DNA of 64,000 nt from an uncultured Collinsella sp. Lineage in GTDB: Bacteria; Actinomycetota; Coriobacteriia; Coriobacteriales; Coriobacteriaceae. The position numbers and the translations under genes are program-made. Shown here piece by piece: positions 18,565-26,984 of the stretch. The notes beneath the pieces were generated by a model that saw nothing but the letters and a program-made list of their open reading frames with translations, was not told where the DNA came from and ran no database searches. Numbering within the stretch: the stretch's first letter is position 1; the number at the start of each line of letters is the position of its first letter. The stretch lies in NCBI GenBank assembly GCA_900540935.1, contig UQHW01000009.1, forward strand, positions 8,232 through 72,231, given 5' to 3'.

Positions 18565-20706
18565 CTAGTTGCGCCTGCCGCCTCCGTTGGCACCCTGGCG
18601 GCCCTGTGCCGCGCGATTGCGACCGGCAGTGTTCTGCGCGCGGGACATGCCGCCGTATCCCTTGCTGCCCTTAGACCCCTTGCCGGCACCACCAGCGCCA
18701 CCGTGGGCCTTGCCGCCCTTCTTGCCGGTGCCGTGTCCGCCGCCGGCAGACGTCTCGCCCGGGCGCGGCGGCACGGGACGGATCAGGCAATGCTTGGTGT
18801 AGCCGATCAGGTCGCGGCGGCCAGCCTTTTCCAGCGCCTCGCGTACCAGCTTGTAGTTCTCGGGCTTGCGATACTGGATGAGCGCGCGTTGCATGGCCTT
18901 CTCGTGCGGGTCGCGCGCTACATAGATCGGCTCCATGGTGCGCGGGTCCACGCCGGTGTAGTACATGCACGTCGACATGGTGGACGGGGTGGGGTAGAAG
19001 TCCTGCACCTGTTCGGGCATGTAGCCCATGTCGCGCACGGCTTCGGCAAGGTCCACGGCTTCCTTCATGGTTGAACCGGGGTGGCTCGAGATCAGATACG
19101 GCACCACGTACTGCTTGAGTCCGTATTCGCGGTTCAAGCGCTCAAATTTGCGGCAGAACGCATCGTAGACGGCGCGGCTCGGCTTGCCCATCACGGACAG
19201 CACCGCGTCGCTCACGTGCTCGGGCGCTACGCGCAGTTGGCCCGAGACGTGATGCTCCAGCAGCTCGCGCAAAAACTCGTCCGAGGCGTCGGCCATGGTG
19301 TAGTCAAAGCGGATGCCGCTGCGGACGAAGACCTTTTTGACACCCGGCAGCTGGCGCAGGTCGCGCAGCAGCTGCGTGTAGCCGCTTTCGTCGACCACCA
19401 TGTTCTTGCACACACTCGGCCACAGGCAGCGCTTGTTCTTGCACACGCCGTGCTTGAGCTGCTTGTCGCAGGCGGGACGGCTAAAGTTGGCCGTCGGTCC
19501 ACCCACGTCGTTGATGTAGCCCTTAAACTCGGGATCGCGTGTGAGCAGCTCGGCCTCGCGCATAATCGAGTCGTGGCTGCGCATCTGCAACACGCGGCCC
19601 TGGTGGAAAGTGAGGGCGCAAAACGAGCACTCGCCAAAACAGCCGCGGTTGGAGCTAATGGAAAACTTGATCTCGGCAAAGGCCGGCACGCCGCCCGCCG
19701 CGTCGTAGTCGGGATGCCAATCGCGTGCGTAGGAGAGTTCGGCAACCTCGTCCATCTCGTCGGTGGTGAGTGTTGCCGACGGCGGGTTCTGCACCACGTA
19801 CACGCTGTTGGGATATGGCTCTACCAAGCGATGGCCGGTGATGGGGTCCATATTTTGCTGCTGCACGTTAAAGCTGCGCGCGTAGTTGAGCTTATCGGCG
19901 GCAAGGTCGTCCCAGCTGGGCAGCAGGTCGTAGTCGTAGACCTCGTCGAGCGAACCCGTGCGGTAAACGGTGCCGTTGATATAGGTGATCTGATCGACGG
20001 GCAGCCCCGCGTCGAGTGCGTCGGCGATCTCGACAATCGCGTGCTCGCCCATGCCGTAGATGAGGATGTCGGCGCCCGAGTCGAGCAGCACCGAGCGCTT
20101 GAGCTTGTCCTGCCAGTAGTCGTAGTGGGCCAGGCGGCGCAGGCTTGCCTCGATACCGCCGATGATGATGGGGGCGTCCTTGAACGTCTGACGGATAAGG
20201 TTGCCGTAGACTGTGACGGCGCGATTGGGACGGTGCCCCTCCTCGCCACCGGGGGTATAGGCGTCGGTGTGGCGGCGGTGCTTGGTCACCGAATAGTGGT
20301 TGACCATGGAGTCCATGTTACCGGCACTGACGAGAAAGCCCAGGCGCGGCTCGCCGAGCACGGTGATGCTGGCGGGGTCGGTCCAGTCGGGCTGGCAGAT
20401 GATGCCAACTTTGTAGCCGTGCGCGTCGAGTACGCGGCTGATGATAGCCATGCCAAAGCTGGGATGGTCCACGTAGGCATCACCGCAGATGTAGACAAAG
20501 TCGCACTGGTCCCAGCCGCGCGCGTCCATATCGGCGCGGCTGACGGGGAGGAATTTGTCGCGGCCCGGGCGCCAGGGACGGGCGGGCGCTGCCGGGGTAT
20601 GAGTGGCGTGGCCGCCCTGGGCCTTACCGCCGCGCTTTTGCTGCTGGCCCTGTTTGCCCTGCTGACTGCGCTGGTTGTTCTGAGCGTGCTGAGGCTTTTT
20701 TGCCAC
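18565..20706 (-). CDS. YgiQ-family radical SAM protein with basic low-complexity ends
   Basis: About 713 residues. Radical SAM motif GCFGECSFCAL (CxxxCxxC), preceded by a cobalamin-binding-like N-terminal part (DFVYICGDAYVDHPSFG, IIIGGIEASLRRLAHYDYW) as in YgiQ. Later blocks VRSGIRFDYTMAD, RVAPEHVSDAVL and SSHPGSTMKEAVDLAE fit the family. The reaction is unknown. The first 45 residues are Lys/Gln-rich and the last 80 are Gly/Lys-rich, unlike E. coli YgiQ; they may bind nucleic acid. Start GTG 20706 follows GGGAGGGATC; the open frame continues upstream to an ATG at 20886 without a ribosome site. Divergent from the DUF1275 gene. Confidence 0.85.
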   Translation of the reverse strand: MAKKPQHAQNNQRSQQGKQGQQQKRGGKAQGGHATHTPAAPARPWRPGRDKFLPVSRADMDARGWDQCDFVYICGDAYVDHPSFGMAIISRVLDAHGYKVGIICQPDWTDPASITVLGEPRLGFLVSAGNMDSMVNHYSVTKHRRHTDAYTPGGEEGHRPNRAVTVYGNLIRQTFKDAPIIIGGIEASLRRLAHYDYWQDKLKRSVLLDSGADILIYGMGEHAIVEIADALDAGLPVDQITYINGTVYRTGSLDEVYDYDLLPSWDDLAADKLNYARSFNVQQQNMDPITGHRLVEPYPNSVYVVQNPPSATLTTDEMDEVAELSYARDWHPDYDAAGGVPAFAEIKFSISSNRGCFGECSFCALTFHQGRVLQMRSHDSIMREAELLTRDPEFKGYINDVGGPTANFSRPACDKQLKHGVCKNKRCLWPSVCKNMVVDESGYTQLLRDLRQLPGVKKVFVRSGIRFDYTMADASDEFLRELLEHHVSGQLRVAPEHVSDAVLSVMGKPSRAVYDAFCRKFERLNREYGLKQYVVPYLISSHPGSTMKEAVDLAEAVRDMGYMPEQVQDFYPTPSTMSTCMYYTGVDPRTMEPIYVARDPHEKAMQRALIQYRKPENYKLVREALEKAGRRDLIGYTKHCLIRPVPPRPGETSAGGGHGTGKKGGKAHGGAGGAGKGSKGSKGYGGMSRAQNTAGRNRAAQGRQGANGGGRRN

Positions 20707-20743
20707 GATCCCTCCCGGTGTTTGTATGCTGCACGTAATTGTA

Positions 20744-20778
20744 ACCAGTCTTTTTGGGACGGGGCTAAAAAGACTGGT
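20744..20778. repeat. 12-bp palindrome in the YgiQ / DUF1275 spacer
   Basis: ACCAGTCTTTTT pairs perfectly with AAAAAGACTGGT across an 11-base loop. It sits 38 bases upstream of the YgiQ start, between divergent genes, so it is unlikely to be an ordinary terminator; perhaps an intergenic repeat or operator. Confidence 0.5.
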
Positions 20779-20968
20779 GGAGTACATGGGCTGGCGGATC
20801 GGCGCGTCGATGCGGGTGCCGTACCCGCCGTTTGTTTCCAGACTGTGTATCTGCGCGTTGGGGAAGCCGTCTCGCGCGCACGCCATGTTGTCAATGGGTT
20901 ACAGTATGAACGGCGGCTATGTTTCCGCCAACGCACGAGAGAGTCGTCAACAAGGAGGATGCACGACG

Positions 20969-21685
20969 ATGCAGCGTGCCAAACAGATATCGGAGTCTAT
21001 TGAGCTGGGCATCATCTTGGCGCTCGCCGGTGGCTTTATGGACGTGTATTCGTACATTGGGCGCGACCATGTTTTCGCCAACGCGCAGACAGGCAACATC
21101 CTGCTCGTGGGCGTGAGCATCTCGGAGGGCAATTGGGCACTTGCGGGGCGCTACTTCTTCCCTGTGGTGTCGTTTGCCGTGGGTATTATGCTTGCCGATC
21201 TGGTACACGAGCGTTTTGGCAGCTTGATCCACTGGCGTCAGGTGACGGTGTTCTTTGAAGCCGTTATCTTGCTGGGCGTGAGCTTTATTCCGGGCGGCGA
21301 TTTCAACCTGCTCGCCAACTGCCTCACTTCGTTTGCCTGCGGTATGCAGGTCGAGAGCTTCCGCAAGATCCACGGTCACGGCATCGCTACGACCATGTGC
21401 ATCGGCAACTTGCGCAACGCGCTGCAAAACGTGGACGATTACATCATCACCCACAGGCGCGGCTTTTTGGAAAACGGCCTGCTCTACTTTGGCGTGATCT
21501 TTATCTTTGTGTTTGGCGCCGTGTTGGGCAACTGGTGTATTGAGCGCATGGGCCTGCACGCCATCGTCGTGGCGAGCTTGCTGCTGTTTGTCGCGTTTGC
21601 CATCATGTTCATCGACCGCGAGCGCGACTTGCGCTTACGCTGGAAGGTTGCGGCCGAGGCTTGGAAAGAGGGCTGTCGAAAGTAA
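20969..21685 (+). CDS. DUF1275 (YoaK-family) membrane protein
   Basis: About 238 residues with six hydrophobic segments. The N-terminus GIILALAGGFMDVYSYIGRDHVFANAQTGNILL is the family hallmark (GG-x-x-D followed by A-x-x-TGN). Function is unknown in this family; a transporter or channel is often suggested. Start ATG 20969 has AAGGAGG ten bases upstream; longer in-frame starts lack one. Single gene, followed by two hairpins, the second a good terminator. Confidence 0.85.
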   Translation: MQRAKQISESIELGIILALAGGFMDVYSYIGRDHVFANAQTGNILLVGVSISEGNWALAGRYFFPVVSFAVGIMLADLVHERFGSLIHWRQVTVFFEAVILLGVSFIPGGDFNLLANCLTSFACGMQVESFRKIHGHGIATTMCIGNLRNALQNVDDYIITHRRGFLENGLLYFGVIFIFVFGAVLGNWCIERMGLHAIVVASLLLFVAFAIMFIDRERDLRLRWKVAAEAWKEGCRK

Positions 21686-21693
21686 CCGAATGC

Positions 21694-21716
21694 GGCAAAG
21701 GGGCTGTCCCTTTGCC
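21694..21716. repeat. Small palindrome after the DUF1275 gene
   Basis: GGCAAAGGG / CCCTTTGCC, perfect 9-bp stem with a 5-base loop, 8 bases after the stop codon. No T run, so it is not a classical terminator by itself; a real one follows at 21737. Confidence 0.5.
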
Positions 21717-21736
21717 AGATAGATCGATAATGGGGA

Positions 21737-21767
21737 GGGGACGGCCATCTCGGCCGCCCCCTTTTTT
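21737..21767 (+). terminator. Terminator after the DUF1275 gene
   Basis: GGGGACGGCC / GGCCGCCCC stem with one mismatch and a 5-base loop, followed by six T. It marks the left edge of the AT-rich island. Confidence 0.8.
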
Positions 21768-21864
21768 GAGTCTTAAGCCTAAGGTGCATGTTTGTAATGA
21801 CAAGATTTGACGTCAGCAAAGCGTGCTGCTTAAGGCTATAGAATAAAAATGTCATCTTTCTAGC

Positions 21865-21870
21865 TATAAT
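21865..21870 (+). promoter_or_regulatory. Likely -10 box of the ABC transporter gene
   Basis: A perfect TATAAT lies 22 bases before the start codon of the transporter at 21893, in AT-rich sequence. No clear -35 box is found 16-18 bases upstream. Confidence 0.4.
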
Positions 21871-21892
21871 TATTAGTTGAGGGGATGGACAT

Positions 21893-23497
21893 ATGCCAGA
21901 GCTTTTTATTCAAAATAAGACGACAGTAATCAAGTTGATGGCGCTCTGCATTTTATCTGCCCTGGTGGAGCTGTCTGTTGTTAAAGCTGAATCGTTGATA
22001 ATAGACTATGGCCTGCTTCGCTCTAATTATCGTAACGTTTTATGCATTGGGTTAGGCCTGCTAGTATTGCTCTCTGTTGAGCTGGTGACAAACCTGTTCA
22101 GATCAAAATATGCGGAGCAATTGGCTTCCGATGGCACTAACTGCTTCTATAGATTGCTTGCCCGCCATGCTTTAGAGCGGCCCTTAGTTTTAGCAAAAGA
22201 CAGTGACTACCTGTTATCGCGCATTGAAGAGGCTGGGAACCTACAGCCGATGATTGGAATATTTACAACTGCGTTTCTTCCGTGCCTAGTGACGGGTTTG
22301 GTATCGTTTGTGGCACTATCTAATATCTCTTTGTTGCTTTTGATTCCTGTTTGTGTTTCGGCATTGTTTATTTCGCTTCTATATCCGTTCGCTCTTAGTA
22401 AGCTATCGACTAAGAGCGAAAAGGCATTGGAGGCCCAGGCGAGGGGTTCTGCTTATTTAGCCCAACTAATAAATTGTCGACTTTACATTCGTATTTCTCG
22501 TTCAATTAACTTGGAATTACTTCGCTATAAAAAGATGCTTAAAGCCTGCAGGAACTCTCGAGTTGAGGAGAGTGTCTTTGCGAGATTGGCAACTGAAATA
22601 GTTGACGCTGGCAACATCATTACTGGCCTGCTTTCAGTTCTGCTGCTTATTTTCCTTGTGTCAAAGCGCGGACTGACGGTCGGGATTGCGGTGCAGAGCT
22701 ATCAACTTGTACTTCTATGCTATTCTCCTTTTCCTCTTGTTCTGAATTGTTGGGCTCAGCTTCAGCCGTCGTTTAGATCGTTGCACCGTGTCTTGGAATT
22801 ACGTCGTCTTTTGGAAGCTGAAAAACCTAATTTGATATGTTTCGATCACGCTGATCGAATTAGTTGGAAAGGAATCATTCTCTCGTTTTCGTCGAACGAA
22901 ACTAATGAGAGGATAACAATTCCAGATTGCACGATACAGGCACCTTGTCTGGTTTTAGTAAGCGGCCCTAATACATGTGGTAAATCTTCATTTCTGGAAG
23001 TATTGAACGGATTATTGTCGCCAGTTGCTGGCAGACTGTGTGTTAATGAGTCTACTGTCATTTTCGATGGTTCGACTTTAATCCAGCTACCCTGCGCAAC
23101 TATGCCGCAAAGACATTTGATAATGGGGGGAACTTTCAGGAAGGCTCTTTACTATGGTCTTGTAGATATTGACTCTGAAAAACTCATCTATCTTTTGAAG
23201 GGTTTTAGCCTCGATATATTATTTGAAGTAAATCCCATCATTGGAGCTAGGGGACACAATTTGTCTGGCGGAGAACTGGCTTCTCTATTACTTTGCAGGG
23301 CCTTTCTGAGCAGTTATTCTATTATTATTTTGGATGAGCCTTGCAACAATTTAGATAATGCTTCGATATCCTTTTTGAAGATGGTGGTTGCGCAGGAGAT
23401 GAAAGAGCGAATCGTCATCATTGCGGATCATGGACATGGTTTCGAACAATTTGCAGACTATGTAATACAGTTTCAGGAGCCAGAAAAAACTATCTAG
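21893..23497 (+). CDS. ABC transporter, fused membrane and ATPase domains (probable peptide exporter)
   Basis: 534 residues. The first 310 are a six-helix exporter-type membrane domain; the rest is an ATPase with Walker A SGPNTCGKSS, signature LSGGE, Walker B SIIILDEPCNN and a His in IIADHGH. There is no C39 peptidase domain, so it cannot trim a leader peptide itself. Codon use is AT-rich, unlike the flanking genes. Start ATG 21893 has GAGGGG 8 bases upstream. It faces the minus-strand peptide-maturation genes and ends 34 bases from them, so it probably exports the modified peptide or protects the producer. The ATPase domain is divergent, so its class is inferred from architecture. Confidence 0.82.
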   Translation: MPELFIQNKTTVIKLMALCILSALVELSVVKAESLIIDYGLLRSNYRNVLCIGLGLLVLLSVELVTNLFRSKYAEQLASDGTNCFYRLLARHALERPLVLAKDSDYLLSRIEEAGNLQPMIGIFTTAFLPCLVTGLVSFVALSNISLLLLIPVCVSALFISLLYPFALSKLSTKSEKALEAQARGSAYLAQLINCRLYIRISRSINLELLRYKKMLKACRNSRVEESVFARLATEIVDAGNIITGLLSVLLLIFLVSKRGLTVGIAVQSYQLVLLCYSPFPLVLNCWAQLQPSFRSLHRVLELRRLLEAEKPNLICFDHADRISWKGIILSFSSNETNERITIPDCTIQAPCLVLVSGPNTCGKSSFLEVLNGLLSPVAGRLCVNESTVIFDGSTLIQLPCATMPQRHLIMGGTFRKALYYGLVDIDSEKLIYLLKGFSLDILFEVNPIIGARGHNLSGGELASLLLCRAFLSSYSIIILDEPCNNLDNASISFLKMVVAQEMKERIVIIADHGHGFEQFADYVIQFQEPEKTI

Positions 23498-23505
23498 CTC
23501 CTGAA
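23472..23505. terminator. Hairpin between convergent transporter and peptide operon
   Basis: TTCAGGAGC / GCTCCTGAA, a perfect 9-bp stem with a 16-base A-rich loop. It overlaps the transporter's stop codon and lies 27 bases from the end of the opposing operon. No T run follows closely on either strand, so its action as a terminator is uncertain. Confidence 0.4.
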
Positions 23506-23531
23506 CGTTGCTACGAACTGCTTTTTGCGAT

Positions 23532-24071
23532 TTATTCGAGATGCTCTTCAATCCGAGCCCTCAGAAGGGCAATGGCTGTGGGTATTCCAATTGCGGCGGC
23601 CAATTCGGCTTTATCCAAAACCTGTATGCTAAAGCACGATTGTTTATCACATTGAAGGACGATAACTGAAGATAGCTTCACTTCCCGTTGGCTGAATATG
23701 TCGTAATCTCCAAATAGGAAGTTACCTTTTATTGTGTAATTCGGTATGTTCGTTACGCACTTCATCTCAAGTCTGTTTAGGCCATAATCGAACACCGCAA
23801 CTTCCTTGTGTTCGATGATGAGCGCAACCCTGGGCATGTTACTAAAACCACCGTCGACGACAGTAAAGAGTTTTTCATTTGCATCGTCATAAACGGTATA
23901 TTTTAGACTCAATAGCTGTCCTAGTGGACCCGTGAACCCATGTCTTTTGATATTGAGGTTGTCTCCAGCTGGGTTGATGAGAGCTAGAGCATGCGGATAA
24001 GGGTTACCTTCAATTGAGATTCGATATTCGTTTGTAGCCGTCTTGCTCGATTTAGGACCAGTAGCCACCAC
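23532..24071 (-). CDS. LURP1/tubby-like barrel protein of the peptide operon (tentative)
   Basis: 179 residues, not clearly recognised. The repeated strand pattern (LKYTVYDDANEKLFTVVDG, ALIIEHKEVAVFDYGLNRLEM, YTIKGNFLFGDYDI) resembles LURP-one/tubby-C-terminal beta-barrel proteins, with a C-terminal helix. No catalytic motif is seen. Start GTG 24071 has GAGG 9 bases upstream and lies 20 bases inside the Cys-rich peptide gene, so it is translated right after it. In this setting it could be an immunity, binding or accessory protein for the modified peptide; that is inference. It is the last gene of the operon. Confidence 0.6.
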   Translation of the reverse strand: MVATGPKSSKTATNEYRISIEGNPYPHALALINPAGDNLNIKRHGFTGPLGQLLSLKYTVYDDANEKLFTVVDGGFSNMPRVALIIEHKEVAVFDYGLNRLEMKCVTNIPNYTIKGNFLFGDYDIFSQREVKLSSVIVLQCDKQSCFSIQVLDKAELAAAIGIPTAIALLRARIEEHLE

Positions 24072-24231
24072 GCGTCATCGCCTCGATCGAATTGGAACCG
24101 ACTTCTGCTTCGTGCGGAGAATTGCGCAGTATGTTGCAGTACATGCAGCTGCAATAACCGCATGGGCAATTTCTAACAAAATGAATGACGCTATTTACTG
24201 CATGTATGTTAAATGGACGAATACTTCTCAT
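24052..24231 (-). CDS. Cys-rich peptide, probable precursor of a radical-SAM-modified RiPP
   Basis: 59 residues; it is easily missed because it is so short. Residues 21-33 read NCPCGYCSCMYCN: five Cys (22, 24, 27, 29, 32) in a C-x-C-x2-C-x-C-x2-C array. The N-terminal 20 residues (IRPFNIHAVNSVIHFVR) would be the leader, and a tail of about 26 residues ends in TRGGYWS. The start ATG 24231 has GGGAGG exactly 6 bases upstream. The gene overlaps the acyl-carrier-like gene by 23 bases and the tubby-like gene by 20, so all three are coupled. It sits in the same operon as a SPASM radical SAM maturase, matching Cys-rich peptide systems of the CLI_3235/CcpM type (recalled, not searched). Expected products: thioether-crosslinked or otherwise modified peptide. 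Cleavage site unknown. Confidence 0.75.
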   Translation of the reverse strand: MRSIRPFNIHAVNSVIHFVRNCPCGYCSCMYCNILRNSPHEAEVGSNSIEAMTRGGYWS

Positions 24232-24523
24232 GATCTGCCTCCCATTGTTCGATTGTTTCTGACTGTTCTATTACCTTCTTCACCTCCTCAACACTGTTGA
24301 ACCCTAGGTTTTCAATCGACGAGTACTCAACGTAAACAGAAAACCTGCTTTCAAGATAAATAAGCAGTCGAACTAAATCTGATGAGGACAAGTTGAATGG
24401 CGGGTCGGTCAATTGCTGATTTCTTAGATTTTGGTCAAATTGAGTCAAATCCAAATCTCTAATATTGCTTATCGCTTTTTCGATTTCTGCGTAGATGGTT
24501 TCATCTTTACGATATGCTGTCAT
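24209..24523 (-). CDS. Acyl-carrier-related protein of a peptide maturation system
   Basis: 104 residues. LSSSDLVRLLIYLESRFSVYVE followed by LGFNSVEEVKKVIEQ is the pattern of helices 2-4 of acyl carrier proteins; the phosphopantetheine-bearing Asp-Ser-Leu is replaced by Ser-Ser-Asp-Leu, so attachment of the prosthetic group is uncertain. I recall a family named peptide maturation system acyl carrier-related protein that occurs beside radical SAM maturases of Cys-rich peptides; this fits. ATG 24523 overlaps the previous stop codon (ATGA), with GGGGTG about 6 bases upstream. Confidence 0.75.
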   Translation of the reverse strand: MTAYRKDETIYAEIEKAISNIRDLDLTQFDQNLRNQQLTDPPFNLSSSDLVRLLIYLESRFSVYVEYSSIENLGFNSVEEVKKVIEQSETIEQWEADHEKYSSI

Positions 24524-25533
24524 TTCAGCACCCCAATATCGAAATCAAACAACTCGTTCTCGATTGTTTTGCAGCATAGTAATGATTCTTCTGGATCTAA
24601 GCTGGCTGAGAAACAGGGCATTCCTCTTAGTCGAAGTTCTCTTGCTGCTTGAATTGCTTTATCGCTAGATGAATAGCTTATTTGAAATCTATGCGTCTCC
24701 AACCCTTCAGTGGCGTCAAGTACTTCGTTTGTAATTTCAAATTGAACTTTCTCTGCTTGCGTAAGCGTTTCAATTATGGGCATGAGCCCAAGCATTATGT
24801 CGTAGTCGGCTATCGTGTATGGGATATTGATAATGGCCAAGTCAGGGCAGAAAGCTCGACATGCAGCAATCGATCCTAATCCGTAATCTCCGAAAATGTG
24901 GTCGTCGTATTTCATAAGCACATTGGGCGTTTCTAATAGAGCTAGGTCGGATTTATCATTCTCAATGATGAGGTTGATCTGCTCATTCATTTTGATGACG
25001 GCGGATTGGCCACCATCAAAACTAAGGGTGTTGCAGCCCCAGATTTCATTTAAAGGATTGAAGCTCAAAGCGCATAGATTGGGATGGTGCTTTCTCATCT
25101 CGCTAACGATGCTACTAAACGTAATTGTTGAATCGGCGGGTGTATATAGATTCCCGACAACAATTTTTGGTATCAGGGCTAATTCCTGCATGTCGCTTTT
25201 GCTAGACTCAATTTGTTCAGTGGCGAGTTGGCTGACAACCTTCTTATTTACAGAATGTGCATAGGTTTCAGCGTGTTTACTAAATTCTATGAGTCCTGCG
25301 GCGCTTTCTTTCGTCGATAAAACGACAACCAGGTCTGATTCATCGATTGTCGTTACATAGTTAATTCGATTTCTTATGCCAATTTCTTTGCAATTAACAA
25401 GGTTGGCAACATCTACGCCGTCCGGTAGAATGCCGCATGGTGTTGATACCCGAATATTGTAGCCAATTCCTAGCAATCCAATTAGAAGAGGATAGTCAGC
25501 TCTCGTGAAAGATATAAGTCCAATTGTCTTCAT
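24520..25533 (-). CDS. Peptide maturation system protein (TIGR04066-like)
   Basis: 337 residues. No catalytic motif is recognised. The N-terminus MKTIGLISFTRADYPLLIGLLG and the later LLETPNVLMKYDDHIFGDYG and PDLAIINIPYTIADYDIM suggest an alpha/beta fold with a nucleotide-like start, similar to a family found only beside CcpM-type radical SAM maturases (TIGR04066, from memory). It starts 5 bases after the radical SAM stop and overlaps the next gene by 4 bases. Its role in maturation is unknown. Confidence 0.75.
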   Translation of the reverse strand: MKTIGLISFTRADYPLLIGLLGIGYNIRVSTPCGILPDGVDVANLVNCKEIGIRNRINYVTTIDESDLVVVLSTKESAAGLIEFSKHAETYAHSVNKKVVSQLATEQIESSKSDMQELALIPKIVVGNLYTPADSTITFSSIVSEMRKHHPNLCALSFNPLNEIWGCNTLSFDGGQSAVIKMNEQINLIIENDKSDLALLETPNVLMKYDDHIFGDYGLGSIAACRAFCPDLAIINIPYTIADYDIMLGLMPIIETLTQAEKVQFEITNEVLDATEGLETHRFQISYSSSDKAIQAARELRLRGMPCFSASLDPEESLLCCKTIENELFDFDIGVLK

Positions 25534-25538
25534 GATTT

Positions 25539-26966
25539 TTATCGCTTGTTCCTTTTAAGAGCCGTTGTAATGGACACTTCGTGTCTATGAAGCTCAAAGC
25601 GAAGTATTTTCTGATTAAGTCGATCAAAGGCAATTCGTTTTGAGTTGTCGCATGCTGTTCGCTTGTAATCAGGGCTAATTACTCCTTTGCAATCTGCGCT
25701 TTTAATGCATTGAGTGCACAGCTGAAATGCCCAACATTTTTTACATGAATCGCTGGTCAGCTTTGAAACATTGATCATCTTTTCAATTTGACCTAAATCA
25801 AATCCTGAATCCAATGTACCGATATACATGTCCTTGGTTGTTTCGCTGACCCTTTCGCAAGGAAGAAGCGCTCCTGCTGTTGTCACAAATAGACGCGTAA
25901 CTCCTGGCTCGCATGGACCACCGGGTATAGCTTTTGTTGGGATGTTCGAAGGTGCAAATCGCTTAATGTTTTGGTTGATGCTTGCAAGCGTATATGAAGC
26001 GAGCCTATCGCTGCGGTTTCCTTTTTCGATCTTGCGCTCGTCCATAATTCTTGCTTTAAATAAGGCGTAATTCAGTTGACTTGAGAACTTGTCATTGTAG
26101 GGGGCGATACGTCCGTTGCGTTCCAAGTAGTTGAATTGAACATCGCAAGCCTCGATATCCTTATCATTTATAAAGGAAGAGACTGTTTTATAGATGTTGT
26201 TCGTGTCGACTACGGCATTAAAATGAATATATTTGTTGCGTTCAGGATGGTTGTCTAAAATCATATGAACATTGTCTATAACTGCTTGGTATGAGGACTC
26301 ACCATTAGCGTAATGCCTAGACTTATCATGGATTTGCTGCGGCCCGTCAAGACTGATTAGCAAATAGAATTCATGCCCAGAATCGAAGAAGAATTTAACC
26401 ATATCTTCAGATAAAAGAGAGCAATTGGTTGTAATTCGAAATGAGATGTGTTTTCCTTCAAATACCTGTTCTGCATATTGAGTAATTAGCTTAATTTCAC
26501 TAAATCGAAGGAGAGGTTCTCCTCCATAAAATGCTACGACCGGGTTTGGGTTGTCAATCGAGTGCATCTTAAAGAATTCGATTGCATGTTTGGCCGTCGA
26601 AACAGACATAGAGTTATGACTGTGGGTTCTGTTGTATAAGGAGTTTTCGGAATAGATACAGTAATCACATCGGAAGTTGCAAGATTGAGTCAGCTGAAGG
26701 GTTATCATCCGTAAATTTCTTTCCAGCTTAACTTTCAAAAGGTCAATTGATGGATAAGCGACATCCTGCAATGGCGAATCGCAGCAGTAGCCACATGATT
26801 GTAGTAACTGGAATTCTTGGTCTGATTTATAGGAGTTGGGGCAAACTTCGCCTGCTTGGACTTCTGAGATGTAATTGAAGAGATCTTTGCTTACTGCAAG
26901 TATCTCGTTTCGGTTGGCATCATAAATATAGTGGCCCAAGAGGGTCTTTATGGGTAGAACTAACAT
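25539..26966 (-). CDS. Radical SAM/SPASM peptide maturase (CcpM-like)
   Basis: About 475 residues. Radical SAM cluster SCNFRCDYC (Cys near 96, 100, 103), then FYGGEPLL (GGE motif). The C-terminal 110 residues are a SPASM domain with further Cys: GALLPCE, then SCKKCWAFQLCTQC, SADC and a final TACD, giving two auxiliary [4Fe-4S] clusters. Such enzymes form thioether or C-C bonds in ribosomal peptides. The N-terminal 85 residues probably include a leader-binding domain. Start ATG 26966 is preferred (GAGG 8 bases upstream); ATG 26984 has none and touches an inverted repeat. First gene of a five-gene operon ending at 23532. Confidence 0.88.
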   Translation of the reverse strand: MLVLPIKTLLGHYIYDANRNEILAVSKDLFNYISEVQAGEVCPNSYKSDQEFQLLQSCGYCCDSPLQDVAYPSIDLLKVKLERNLRMITLQLTQSCNFRCDYCIYSENSLYNRTHSHNSMSVSTAKHAIEFFKMHSIDNPNPVVAFYGGEPLLRFSEIKLITQYAEQVFEGKHISFRITTNCSLLSEDMVKFFFDSGHEFYLLISLDGPQQIHDKSRHYANGESSYQAVIDNVHMILDNHPERNKYIHFNAVVDTNNIYKTVSSFINDKDIEACDVQFNYLERNGRIAPYNDKFSSQLNYALFKARIMDERKIEKGNRSDRLASYTLASINQNIKRFAPSNIPTKAIPGGPCEPGVTRLFVTTAGALLPCERVSETTKDMYIGTLDSGFDLGQIEKMINVSKLTSDSCKKCWAFQLCTQCIKSADCKGVISPDYKRTACDNSKRIAFDRLNQKILRFELHRHEVSITTALKRNKR

Positions 26967-26984
26967 CTCTACCGCCTCTTTCAT

